From assembly GCF_030811855.1 (NCBI RefSeq), contig NZ_JAUSRN010000003.1, positions 124,001 through 188,000 of the forward strand: 64,000 nucleotides of DNA. The letters are read 5' to 3'. Made by a program: the position numbers and the translations under genes. This document shows, in pieces, positions 42,070-51,132 of this stretch; position 1 is the first letter of the stretch; each line of letters opens with the position of its first letter. This DNA comes from Variovorax paradoxus. GTDB lineage: Bacteria; Pseudomonadota; Gammaproteobacteria; Burkholderiales; Burkholderiaceae_C. The notes under the pieces are model-generated. The model saw only the letters and a list, made by a program, of their open reading frames with translations, was not told the origin of the DNA and did no database searches.

Positions 42070-42902
42070 GGTTGCCGTGGACGCAGCGAGGCGTCGAAAA
42101 ATTCGACCAGCGCGCGCTGGTACGTGGTGCCGAAGCGCTCGGTCATTGGCTCCAGATGGCCGGCGCCGGCCACTTCGACGAGGCGTTTGGGCTCGCGCGC
42201 GGCGTCCAGCAGGCGCCGCGAATGCGAGTGCGGAATCACCGGATCGTCGGTGCCGTGGATCAGCAGCAGCGGGATGGGCGAAATGGCGCCGATGAACTTC
42301 GACGCCGCGTATTCGTCGCTCACCAGCAGGCCGGCACCCGGGAGCTTCTCGTTGGCAATCGACGAATACGAATAGAAGGTCGACTCGATGGCCGCCGCCT
42401 TCACGCCGGCCCGGTTGCCCGATCCCACCACCGCGACGGCGTTGGTGCCGCCCAGGCTCTGGCCGAAGACGAAGAGGCGCTCAGGGTCGACATCGGCACG
42501 AGAGCGCACATGGTTCAGTGCGGCGCTGGAATCTTCGTAAACGCCCTTGGGCTCCGGCTTGCCTTCGGACTGGCCATAGCCTCGGTAGTCGAACACGAAC
42601 ACATTGAAGTCCTGCGTCGGCAGCCAGGCCACGAAGCGCCAGTGCGACGACATGTTCTGCGCGTTGCCGTGGAAATGCACCACCGTGCCCTTGGCTTCCT
42701 TCGGGCTCTGGCGATTCGTCGCCGGAATGAACCAGCCGCTGAGGCGCGTGCCGTCGGTGCTCCGGAACTCCACCGCTTCGTAGCGCAGCCCGAGCGCACC
42801 GGGCGTCTCGTAGCGCACGCGGTCGGGGTAATAGAACATCGACTGGACGCAGCCGGTGAGGAACAGGGGCAGAGCGAACAGCGCCGGCTTCCAGTTCATC
42901 AT
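42066..42902 (-). CDS. Alpha/beta-hydrolase lipoprotein
   Basis: 278 residues. Lipoprotein signal MNWKPALFALPLFLTGC with lipobox LTGC. Then an alpha/beta-hydrolase of the BAAT/dienelactone-like type: oxyanion region VVHFHGNAQNMSSHW, nucleophile Ser in FVFGQSLGGTNAV, acid in LLIHGTDDPVIP, and His in GAGHLEP. It would be anchored in the inner or outer membrane and act in the periplasm on an ester or thioester. Two ATGs in tandem; the first is used. Confidence 0.85.
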   Translation of the reverse strand: MMNWKPALFALPLFLTGCVQSMFYYPDRVRYETPGALGLRYEAVEFRSTDGTRLSGWFIPATNRQSPKEAKGTVVHFHGNAQNMSSHWRFVAWLPTQDFNVFVFDYRGYGQSEGKPEPKGVYEDSSAALNHVRSRADVDPERLFVFGQSLGGTNAVAVVGSGNRAGVKAAAIESTFYSYSSIANEKLPGAGLLVSDEYAASKFIGAISPIPLLLIHGTDDPVIPHSHSRRLLDAAREPKRLVEVAGAGHLEPMTERFGTTYQRALVEFFDASLRPRQP

Positions 42903-42960
42903 CGAGTGCTTTTTCTGAAGAAGAAGCACGGCTGTGTGGGGCGCATTCCAGATCGACCGC

Positions 42961-43299
42961 TCAGGCCTGTTGCTGGAAAGCGAGGTGATAGCCGTTGCAA
43001 TCGACAACTCCGAATTCGCTGGAGCCGTATGGCATGTTCTGCAGGGGCCACGCGATGGACACCTTGTCCTTGATGGCCGCGTAGTAGCCGGCCGCATCCG
43101 CCACGGTGAAATACAAAGTGCCGGCGCAGATGGGCGGGCTCTTCCAGAGATCCTGCTGCGTGAAGACGAGCTTGCTGCCCTGCTTCTCGACCGTCAGGGT
43201 CCTTTCCGCCGATGGGGTGGCCGCGAAGCCGAGGCCATCGGCATAGAAGGTTCGGGTCGCGGCCAGATCGTGGCATCGCAGGAGCAGCGTCAGCGACAT
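42961..43299 (-). CDS. VOC-fold (glyoxalase/bleomycin-resistance) protein
   Basis: 112 residues, one VOC module set: LRCHDLAATRTFYADGLGF, then LYFTVADAAGYYAAIKDKV and the end FGVVDCNGYHLAFQQ. Only some metal-ligand positions are obvious, so enzyme versus binding protein is open. It is 58 bp ahead of the hydrolase gene and may start that small operon. Confidence 0.8.
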   Translation of the reverse strand: MSLTLLLRCHDLAATRTFYADGLGFAATPSAERTLTVEKQGSKLVFTQQDLWKSPPICAGTLYFTVADAAGYYAAIKDKVSIAWPLQNMPYGSSEFGVVDCNGYHLAFQQQA

Positions 43300-43360
43300 G
43301 AGTTTTCTCCTAGAGTGCGGCCGAATGCGCAGATGGCCATCCGGGCGGAGGATAGCTCAG

Positions 43361-44974
43361 TCAGCCTGCGGCGATGCGGCTCCATTCGAGCCCGTGTTTC
43401 GCCAGGTACTTGCGCAGCCGGTCCGCATCGTTCACCACGCTGCGCTGCGCGCGGGAGGCCTGGAAGAGCTGCCGCCCAGCGTCCGACAGGCTGCGCGATT
43501 CGCGGCACACGTGCACCACCGCTTCGAGCTGCAGCCGGTCGAACAGGTCGAGCGCGGCCGCGCGTTCGTCGCCGAGCAGGGCGTCGAGGTCGACATCGGC
43601 ATCGCCATTGCCGCGCTTCACGGGGCTTTCGCGGTTCCACAGCCAGCGCAGCCGCGCGATCTCGGCCTCGACCAATGCGACCGGAATGCGGCCGCCGTCC
43701 GCGAGCGTGGCCAGCCGCGTCACGCTGGCCGACAGGTCGCGAAAGTTGCCGCACCACAGCGCCTCGCTGCTCTGCGCAAATCGCAGGTAGGCCGCGCGCG
43801 CCTCGGCGTTGAAGCGCACCACGCGATGGTTTTCACTCGCGTGGATGGTCAGCAGGTGGTCGATGTTCGGTTCGATGTCTTCGGGCCGCTTTGCGAGGCC
43901 GGGCAGGTCGTAGGTCCAGAGATTGATGCGCGCGAACAGGTCTTCGCGAAAACGTCCGCCCGCCACGTCGCTGCGCAGATCGCGGTTGGTGCCGGCAATG
44001 AGCTGGAAGTCGCTTTCCACTTCCTTGTCGGCACCGACCGGGAAGAAGCGCTTTTCTTCGATTGCCTTGAGCAGCATCGCTTGTTCGTCAAGCCCGAGTT
44101 CGCCGATCTCGTCGAGAAAGAGCGCCCCCTGGTGCGCCGTGCGCAGCAGGCCCGCGCGCTCGCCCGCTGCGCCGGTGAACGCGCCCTTCTTGTGGCCGAA
44201 CAGCGTGGAGGCCGCGCCGTCGCCGCGCAGCGTGGCGCAGTTCACTTCAACGAAGGATCCGGTCACCTGGTGGCGCGCCTGCTTGAGCTCGAACATGCGC
44301 CGTGCCAGAAACGACTTGCCCGCGCCCGTCGGACCCACCAGCAAGATCGGCGCGCGCGAGCGCACCGCCACGCGCTCGATCTCGTCGATGAGCGCATTGA
44401 AGCGCGCGTTGCGCGTGGCGATGCCGCTCTTCAGGAAGGCGACCGCATCGCGCTGCTCGGCATCGAAGCGCCGCGCAATGGCGTCATAGCGCGACAGGTC
44501 GAGATCGATCAGCGCGATCTCGCCCGGGTGGCCCGCGCGCTGCCGCTTGGGCGGCGAGGTCTGCGCAAGCACGCCCGGAACAACGCGCGATTCGGCCAGC
44601 AGGAACATGCAGATCTGTGCCACGTGCGTGCCGGTGGTGATGTGCGCCCAGTACTGCTCGCGCTCGGTGTCGAATGGGTAGGCGCGCGCCCAGTCGTAGA
44701 GGCGGGTGTAGACCTCGCCGAAATCCCACGGGTCCTCCAGATCGACGGGAACCAGGTTGACCTGCGTCTCGGGCGACACGGTGGCGATGTCGGCCCTGAC
44801 CACCTCGGCAAGCGCCTTGTGCTTCAGCGTGTAGAGCAGCTCCATGCGCGCGACGACCATGTCGTCGTGCTGGGCCAGCGAGACGGTGGGGCGCCACTTC
44901 TCCCATCGGCCGGTGCCTTGTCCGGCATCGAGTTGCGTGCCGAGGAAGCCGATGACGACGGTGGGTTTCTTCAT
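43361..44974 (-). CDS. rtcR: RtcR, sigma-54 activator of RNA-repair genes
   Basis: 537 residues. The N-terminal 180 form a CARF-type sensor (VVIGFLGTQLD, ITTGTHVAQICMFLLAES). The AAA+ domain has Walker A GPTGAGKS at 214-221, the sigma-54 contact loop GAFTGA at 264-269 and Walker B ALFLDEIGEL. The C-terminal region carries a helix-turn-helix. In known systems RtcR is switched on by RNA ends and drives rtcBA. It is divergent from the TROVE/rtcB operon, whose promoter has a perfect -24/-12 site. Confidence 0.95.
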   Translation of the reverse strand: MKKPTVVIGFLGTQLDAGQGTGRWEKWRPTVSLAQHDDMVVARMELLYTLKHKALAEVVRADIATVSPETQVNLVPVDLEDPWDFGEVYTRLYDWARAYPFDTEREQYWAHITTGTHVAQICMFLLAESRVVPGVLAQTSPPKRQRAGHPGEIALIDLDLSRYDAIARRFDAEQRDAVAFLKSGIATRNARFNALIDEIERVAVRSRAPILLVGPTGAGKSFLARRMFELKQARHQVTGSFVEVNCATLRGDGAASTLFGHKKGAFTGAAGERAGLLRTAHQGALFLDEIGELGLDEQAMLLKAIEEKRFFPVGADKEVESDFQLIAGTNRDLRSDVAGGRFREDLFARINLWTYDLPGLAKRPEDIEPNIDHLLTIHASENHRVVRFNAEARAAYLRFAQSSEALWCGNFRDLSASVTRLATLADGGRIPVALVEAEIARLRWLWNRESPVKRGNGDADVDLDALLGDERAAALDLFDRLQLEAVVHVCRESRSLSDAGRQLFQASRAQRSVVNDADRLRKYLAKHGLEWSRIAAG

Positions 44975-45114
44975 TGGTCAGATAAAAAACTATCCAAAAT
45001 TATAAGAACTATGAATAAAAGCTGCACGTCGAGCCCGATGCAGTGCGCCATCTACCAAAAAATCTCCTTTTAAATCAAGGAGTTGAGTGCTCGCTTCGCT
45101 TGGTGGCCGGTACT

Positions 45115-45129
45115 TGGCACACCCGTTGC
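45115..45129 (+). promoter_or_regulatory. Sigma-54 (-24/-12) promoter of the RNA-repair operon
   Basis: TGGCAC, 5 bp, TTGC with the required 10 bp between the GG and GC. It lies 62 bp before the TROVE gene start and faces away from rtcR, exactly where an RtcR-dependent promoter is expected. Confidence 0.9.
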
Positions 45130-45191
45130 GATAAGGAATGCATACCCAGATACGAAATCGAAAAAAAAGAGAACCCCGAGGAGAAGTCACC

Positions 45192-46745
45192 ATGGCAAAC
45201 CTTCAACTTTTCAAGACCCACCGCGGCGTGCAACTGCCTGCGGGCAACGCGCTCAACGAAGCGGGCGGCGTGGCTTACTCGCTTTCGCCCAAGCACCAAC
45301 TGGCGCAGCTCGCGGCCACCGGTTGCCTGAACAGCACCTTCTACGCACAAGCGCAGGACCAGCTCGATACCGTGCTGTCCCTGGCCCGCGAAGTCGATCC
45401 GGTTTTCGTGGCCAAGACGGCCGTGTATGCCCGCCGCGCCGGCCACATGAAGGACATGCCCGCGCTGCTGGCCGCCACGCTGGCTGCGCGCGAGGTGACG
45501 CTGCTCGCCAAGGTGTTCCCCCGCGTGGTGGACAACGGCAAGATGCTGCGCAACTTCGTGCAGATGCTGCGTTCTGGCGCCGTCGGCCGCAAGTCGCTCG
45601 GTACCCGGCCGAAGAAGCTCGTGCAGCAATGGCTGCTCGAAGCGTCCGAAGCGCAGCTGCTGAACGCATCCGTGGGCAACACGCCGTCGCTGGCCGACGT
45701 GGTGAAGATGGTTCACCCCAAGCCCGCCGAAGCCTGGCGCGCCGCGTGGTTCGCATGGCTGATCGATCGTCCGCATGCGCTGGAGGCGCTGCCTCCGGTG
45801 ACGCAGGATTTCGAACGCTTCAAGCGTGACCGTACTCAACCGGTGCCCGACGTGCCGTTCCAGATGCTGACTGCGCTGGAACTGAACGCCCAGGCCTGGT
45901 CGCAGATTGCGCAACGTGGATCGTGGCAGATGGTGCGTCAGAACCTGAACACCTTCGCCCGCCATGGCGTGTTCGAACTGCCGGGCCTCGCGGAAGCGGT
46001 GGCTGCCAAGCTGCGCGACCCACAGGCCGTGGCCAAGGCGCGCGTGCTGCCGTACCAGCTGATGGCGGCCTTCACCGCAGCTGGCGCCGAGGTGCCGCAC
46101 GTGGTGAAGGAAGCGCTGCAGGACGCGATGGAACTCGCGCTGGCCAACGTGCCGGCATTCGAGGGCCGCGTGGTTGTGTGCCCCGACGTGTCGGGCTCGA
46201 TGAGCTCGCCCGTGACGGGCCACCGTGGTTCGGCGACTTCGGCGGTGCGCTGCATCGACGTGGCCGCACTGGTGGCTGCCGCCGTGCTGCGCCGCAATGC
46301 AGATGCGCGTGTGCTGCCCTTCGAGACGAAGGTGGTGTCGCTGAAGCTGAATCCGCGTGATTCGGTGATGACCAACGCGGCCAAGCTGGCGGCGGTGGGT
46401 GGTGGCGGAACTTCGTGCAGCGCGCCCCTGGCGCTGCTGAACAAGGAGAAGGCGCAAGCCGATCTGGTGGTGCTGGTGTCGGACAACGAATCGTGGGCCG
46501 ACCCCGCACGTGGCCGCGGAACCGCGACCATGCAGGAGTGGGCTGTGTTCAAGCAACGCAACCCGAAGGCGCGGATGGTGTGCATCGACATCCAGCCCTA
46601 TGCGACCACCCAGGCGCAGGAGCAGGCCGATGTGCTGAATATCGGCGGCTTCAGCGACGAAGTGTTCAAACTGCTGGCGGTGTATGCCGCGGGTGGCCTG
46701 GGCGCCGACCACTGGGTGGGTGTGATCGAAGAGACTTCGATCTGA
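45192..46745 (+). CDS. rsr: TROVE/VWA protein, bacterial Ro60 (Rsr)
   Basis: 517 residues. The TROVE HEAT-repeat ring covers about 1-320 (starts NLQLFKTHRGVQLPAGN; includes FVAKTAVYARRAGHMKDMPA). The VWA domain covers about 325-517 with an intact MIDAS DVSGS at 332-336. Ro60 proteins bind Y RNAs on the outside of the ring and pass damaged or structured RNA to nucleases. GAGGAGAAG precedes the ATG at 45192. It is the first gene behind the sigma-54 promoter, followed directly by the four Y-RNA-like elements and rtcB. Confidence 0.93.
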   Translation: MANLQLFKTHRGVQLPAGNALNEAGGVAYSLSPKHQLAQLAATGCLNSTFYAQAQDQLDTVLSLAREVDPVFVAKTAVYARRAGHMKDMPALLAATLAAREVTLLAKVFPRVVDNGKMLRNFVQMLRSGAVGRKSLGTRPKKLVQQWLLEASEAQLLNASVGNTPSLADVVKMVHPKPAEAWRAAWFAWLIDRPHALEALPPVTQDFERFKRDRTQPVPDVPFQMLTALELNAQAWSQIAQRGSWQMVRQNLNTFARHGVFELPGLAEAVAAKLRDPQAVAKARVLPYQLMAAFTAAGAEVPHVVKEALQDAMELALANVPAFEGRVVVCPDVSGSMSSPVTGHRGSATSAVRCIDVAALVAAAVLRRNADARVLPFETKVVSLKLNPRDSVMTNAAKLAAVGGGGTSCSAPLALLNKEKAQADLVVLVSDNESWADPARGRGTATMQEWAVFKQRNPKARMVCIDIQPYATTQAQEQADVLNIGGFSDEVFKLLAVYAAGGLGADHWVGVIEETSI

Positions 46746-46810
46746 GAAACGATCGAGAGGGTGTCGTGGGCTTCGGCCTGCGGTGCCCGATCCGAAATGA
46801 ATTGAACGTC

Positions 46811-46885
46811 GTCGTTCGGCGAATGCAGATGCGAGTACATCGAAAAAATGTTCTTCCTCGCATCGATTGTTGGTCGCCGAACGGG
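46811..46885 (+). ncRNA. Y-RNA-like RNA, unit 1 (plain hairpin form)
   Basis: Terminal stem CGTTCGGCGA (46813-46822) pairs perfectly with TCGCCGAACG (46874-46883). The 5' internal-loop strand ATGCA is followed by a second perfect stem GATGCGAG (46828-46835) with CTCGCATC (46857-46864), then ACAT/ATGT capping an A-rich loop. The 3' loop strand is GATTGTTGG. Same lower architecture as the three units downstream but without a tRNA-like module, as in classical Y RNAs. No T-run follows closely. Confidence 0.75.
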
Positions 46886-46904
46886 GATGAATGAATGAGT
46901 TTTT

Positions 46905-47008
46905 GTGCGAATGCAGGCAGGACTACATCTGGTGCGACCAGGGTTCGACTCCCGGCGCCGGTCTTCGGCGTGGTCTACGTCTTGCCATCCTTGTCGTACT
47001 GTTTTTTT
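46905..47008 (+). ncRNA. Y-RNA-like RNA, unit 2 (degenerate tRNA-like module)
   Basis: Terminal stem GTGCGA (46905) with TCGTAC (46994-46999), 5' loop ATGCA, second stem GGCAGGAC with GTCTTGCC (one G-U), ending in T7 (47002-47008). Inside is a T-arm-like hairpin with loop TTCGACT (46944-46950, GGG/CCC stem plus imperfect extension) and an acceptor-like hairpin CGCCG/CGGCG (46956-46970). The D-arm position is degenerate. Module order is T arm then closed acceptor, a permuted tRNA order. Confidence 0.75.
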
Positions 47009-47134
47009 GCAGCGAATGCTGGCGGAACTACAGCTTTCAACGCTCGGGGTCGCGGGTTCGAATCCTGCCGGTCGCAAGACCGTAGCTCAGTGGTAGAGCA
47101 CGACTGTTTCGCCGATTTTTTGTCGCTGCTTTTT
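47009..47134 (+). ncRNA. Y-RNA-like RNA, unit 3 (clear permuted tRNA mimic)
   Basis: Terminal stem GCAGCGA (47009-47015) with TCGCTGC (47123-47129) followed by T5. 5' loop ATGCT, 3' loop GATTTTTTG. Second stem GGCG-G-AA with TTCGCC and ACAG with CTGT. Module: T arm GCGGG-TTCGAAT-CCTGC (47052-47068), acceptor hairpin CGGTC-GCAA-GACCG (47069-47082), then D arm GCTC-AGTGGTA-GAGC (47085-47099), a textbook tRNA D arm. The order T-acceptor-D with the acceptor closed by a GNRA loop is the layout described for YrlA-type Y RNAs. Confidence 0.85.
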
Positions 47135-47140
47135 GTTTTG

Positions 47141-47268
47141 AGGTGAATGCAGGCGGGTTTACAGGATAGAGCGCCATGGTCTTGGCCATGGAGGTCCCGG
47201 GTTCAACTCCCGGTCTGCTTCGGCAGTTAGCTCAGTTAACAACCTGTCGCTCCTCGTCACCTTTTTTA
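47141..47268 (+). ncRNA. Y-RNA-like RNA, unit 4 (permuted tRNA mimic with UUCG acceptor)
   Basis: Terminal stem AGGTGA (47141-47146) with TCACCT (47257-47262) and a T6 run. 5' loop ATGC. Second stem GGCG with CGCT and ACAGG with CCTGT. Module: a CCATGG/CCATGG hairpin, T arm CCGGG-TTCAACT-CCCGG (47197-47213), acceptor hairpin CTGC-TTCG-GCAG (47215-47226), then a D-arm-like GTTA-GCTCAGT-TAAC sharing its first G with the acceptor (47226-47240). It lies 69 bp before rtcB. Confidence 0.82.
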
Positions 47269-47336
47269 TTCGGCAAGTCGGATATCGAATCCAGCGCTTG
47301 AATCAACAGTCGTGAAGAATAGATAGAGAGAGAAAA

Positions 47337-48560
<1,224 letters not shown>

Positions 48561-48640
48561 TGACTAAGCGGCTGAACGGCTGAGAGAAGAGCCGTCAACC
48601 AAGCAATAAAAACAGGTGCTCGCATGGCGAGCCTTTGATC

Positions 48641-49294
48641 ATGAAAAGCAACAAGCAGCGGCGCACCGAAATCAAGGCCCGTCGCATTGAACGCGCCGCC
48701 GACCTCAAGGCGAAGCTGCGCACCCAGGACGCCCGGCAGCTGTCGTCCGGCGGGCTCGTGCCGGGCATGGCCATGGCCGACAAGTCGCGGCTTGCGCACT
48801 ACAACACCACCTTCGGCGAGGTTCCCGATTTTTATCTCGATCAGGCCTACACCTGCCGCGATTGCGGCGCCGAAGAGGTGTGGACGGCCAAGCAGCAGAA
48901 GTGGTGGCACGAGGTTGCGCAAGGCTCGGTGTACAGCCAGGCCGTTCGATGCCGTGCGTGCCGGCAGGCCCGCCGCGCGCTGCGCGATGCAGCGCTTCGA
49001 AACGAGGGTGCCAACCTGCTGGGCGACGAGGTGGCCCGGCTGCGCGCATTGGCAACGGAGAAGCCGACCGCCGACTCGCTGGCGCAGGTGGAGGCCTCCT
49101 TGCGGAGCAAGTGGCGCAGCCTGCGCGTGATCGCAATCGAAGTCATGGGTCGGTGGGGCGGCCCCGAGCAGATCGAACGGCTGCAGGCGTTCGCGGCAGA
49201 TCGTGGACGCAGCTACGGAAGCTGGGAATACGAAGCGGCCAACGCAGCGGCAAAAGCCCTGGCGCGCCATTCGGAGGCGAATCGAGAATGCTGA
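48641..49294 (+). CDS. Zinc-ribbon protein of the RNA-repair operon (217 aa)
   Basis: 217 residues. A basic N-terminal helix (KSNKQRRTEIKARRIERAA) is followed by a treble-clef-type zinc ribbon with CRDCGAEEVW and CRACRQARR near residues 74-115, preceded by FYLDQAYTC. The C-terminal part is a helical repeat-like region (WRSLRVIAIEVMGRWGG, EYEAANAAAKALARH). The zinc ribbon resembles the zf_trcl group often found near nucleic-acid enzymes. Function unknown. Its stop overlaps the start of the RNase Z-like gene by 7 bp, tying it to RNA processing. Confidence 0.75.
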   Translation: MKSNKQRRTEIKARRIERAADLKAKLRTQDARQLSSGGLVPGMAMADKSRLAHYNTTFGEVPDFYLDQAYTCRDCGAEEVWTAKQQKWWHEVAQGSVYSQAVRCRACRQARRALRDAALRNEGANLLGDEVARLRALATEKPTADSLAQVEASLRSKWRSLRVIAIEVMGRWGGPEQIERLQAFAADRGRSYGSWEYEAANAAAKALARHSEANREC

Positions 49295-50244
49295 GGCTCA
49301 CTTTCCTGGGGACGTCCTCGGGCACGCCAACGCGCCAGCGCAACGTGTCCGGCCTTGCGGTGCAAACCGTGCTCGGCGCCGACTGGTTCCTCATCGATTG
49401 CGGCGAAGGCACGCAGCACCGGCTGCAGCAAACGCCTCTGTCGCTGCACGACATGGCGGCTGTCTGCATCACGCATGTGCATGGCGACCATTGCTACGGC
49501 CTCCCGGGCCTGCTCGCGAGCGCGGGCATGGGCAAGCGCATCAAGCCCCTGAAACTGATCGCGCCGCTGCCGGTGTGGGAGTGGTTCGAGGCCACGCGCC
49601 GCTTGACGGACTTGCACCTGCCGTACGAGGTCGAGCATGTGGATGTCGAAGCCCAGGCGCTCGTTTACGAAGCACCGGGCCTTCGCATCGATCGCCATGT
49701 GCTGCGGCACCGCGTGCCCAGCCATGCCTACCGCGTGCAGGTAGAAACCCGGCGCGTGCGGCTGAAGGCCGACGCCCTGCGTGCGGCCGGCCTGCCGGCG
49801 GGACCCGCATGGCGCGCGCTGCAGAACGGCGAGGACGTGCCTTTCAACGCAGGAGTGCTGCGCAGCGCCGATTTTGTGGAGACGCAGATCGACACGGCCA
49901 GCGCCGTGCTGGGGGGCGACAACGCCGAGCCCGCGTTGCTGCACGACGCTTGCAAGGGGGCGCAGCTGCTGGTGCACGAGGCCACCTACACGCAAGAAGT
50001 ACTCGACAAGGTCGGACCTGGGCCCATGCACAGTTCGGCGCGCCTGCTGGCCGAGTTTGCACAATCGGCCCAAGTGCCCAACCTGGTTCTCACGCACCTG
50101 AGCCCACGCCACCAGAACGCAGAGGGCATGGCGGCACTGATGGCGGAGACCCAGGCCCACTACCGTGGCAACGCTTTCCTGGCCAACGACCTGGACGTGT
50201 TCGAACTCGACAGCACCGGCAAGGTGACTGTGACCCGCGCCTGA
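49288..50244 (+). CDS. rnz: RNase Z-like metallo-beta-lactamase-fold hydrolase
   Basis: 318 residues. RNase Z features: LTFLGTSSGTPTRQRN at the start, LIDCGEGTQHR, the zinc motif THVHGDHCYGLPG, and HEATYT and LTHLSPRHQ near the end. RNase Z cuts the 3' trailer of tRNA precursors. In this operon, next to RNAs with tRNA-like modules, it may process those RNAs or damaged tRNAs. That is inference; it could equally be the cell's general tRNA enzyme. The start overlaps the zinc-ribbon gene by 7 bp. Confidence 0.85.
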   Translation: MLRLTFLGTSSGTPTRQRNVSGLAVQTVLGADWFLIDCGEGTQHRLQQTPLSLHDMAAVCITHVHGDHCYGLPGLLASAGMGKRIKPLKLIAPLPVWEWFEATRRLTDLHLPYEVEHVDVEAQALVYEAPGLRIDRHVLRHRVPSHAYRVQVETRRVRLKADALRAAGLPAGPAWRALQNGEDVPFNAGVLRSADFVETQIDTASAVLGGDNAEPALLHDACKGAQLLVHEATYTQEVLDKVGPGPMHSSARLLAEFAQSAQVPNLVLTHLSPRHQNAEGMAALMAETQAHYRGNAFLANDLDVFELDSTGKVTVTRA

Positions 50245-50277
50245 AGAAATGAACGATCAGGCGACAAGGCTATTTTC

Positions 50278-51132
50278 ATGACGACTCAAGAATTCCTATG
50301 CTCCGCCCATCCCATCGACCCCGCCATGCGCGTGCAGGTCATGGAGAACCTGCGTGACATCGAAGTCCGCTACGACGTGACCGTGCTCTTCGCCTGCGAA
50401 TCCGGCAGCCGCGGCTGGGGTTTCGCCTCGCCCGACAGCGACTACGACGTGCGCTTCATCTACGTCAACCGCCTGCCGTGGTACCTCACGGTGACGGAGC
50501 GCCGCGACGTGATCGAGGTGCCGATCAGCGGCGATCTCGACATCAACGGCTGGGACCTGCGCAAGGCGCTGGGCCTGATGCGCGAGTCGAACCCCACGCT
50601 GCTCGAATGGCTGCGCTCGCCCATCGTGTACCGCGAGGATGCGGTCGCGATGCCGCGCTTTCGTGCGCTGTCGGAAGCGGTGTTTTCCAACGCCCGCGGC
50701 TGGCATCACTACAGCTCGATGGCGAAGAAGAACTTTCGCGAGCATCTTCAAGCCGATGAGGTGCGCTACAAGAAATACCTCTACGTGCTGCGCCCGCTGC
50801 TGGCCGCGCGCTGGATCCGCACACAGCCCGGCGTGCCGCCGATGCGCTTCGCCGACCTGGCGCAGAAGACGCTCGACGCGGTTCGCGATGCCGCGCTGAT
50901 CGATGAGATCAACGCGCTGCTCGAGGTGAAGATGCGCGCCGGCGAAGCCGCGACCAGCCCGCGGTGGCCCGGCATCCATGCGTTCATCGAGTCCGAGCTG
51001 GCGGCCAATGCGGCCGAGCCGGTGACGCCGTTGCCGCAGGCCGAGCAAGCGGGGCTCGATGCGTTCCTTTGCGAGACGGTGCTGCGCTTCGACGCGGCCG
51101 TGTCTGCCGCAAACGAAGGAGGCCGCCCATGA
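50278..51132 (+). CDS. RlaP-type nucleotidyltransferase of RNA repair
   Basis: 284 residues. The DNA-polymerase-beta-like core shows as ESGSRGWGF followed by the acidic pair in PDSDYDVRFIY. A conserved helical region (HHYSSMAKKNFREHL, VRYKKYLYVLRPLLAARW) is typical of COG3541 proteins, which repeatedly neighbour rtcB and rtcA. They are predicted to add nucleotides or AMP to RNA ends before ligation. Its stop overlaps the rtcA start (ATGA). The exact reaction is not established. Confidence 0.82.
   Translation: MTTQEFLCSAHPIDPAMRVQVMENLRDIEVRYDVTVLFACESGSRGWGFASPDSDYDVRFIYVNRLPWYLTVTERRDVIEVPISGDLDINGWDLRKALGLMRESNPTLLEWLRSPIVYREDAVAMPRFRALSEAVFSNARGWHHYSSMAKKNFREHLQADEVRYKKYLYVLRPLLAARWIRTQPGVPPMRFADLAQKTLDAVRDAALIDEINALLEVKMRAGEAATSPRWPGIHAFIESELAANAAEPVTPLPQAEQAGLDAFLCETVLRFDAAVSAANEGGRP

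Noticed and set aside
46890..47146. Short plus-strand frames between the TROVE gene and rtcB (about 60-80 codons)
   Set aside because: They cross several structured RNA units and terminators, with Cys-rich unstructured translations; no ribosome binding site supports them.
46920..47245. Ordinary tRNA genes or tRNA pseudogenes
   Set aside because: T-arm and D-arm sequences are convincing, but the order is T arm, closed acceptor hairpin, D arm; no anticodon arm or CCA end is present, and each unit sits inside its own closing stem with a terminator. A permuted-tRNA gene is also unlikely because no anticodon loop can be formed. A Y-RNA-type tRNA mimic fits better.
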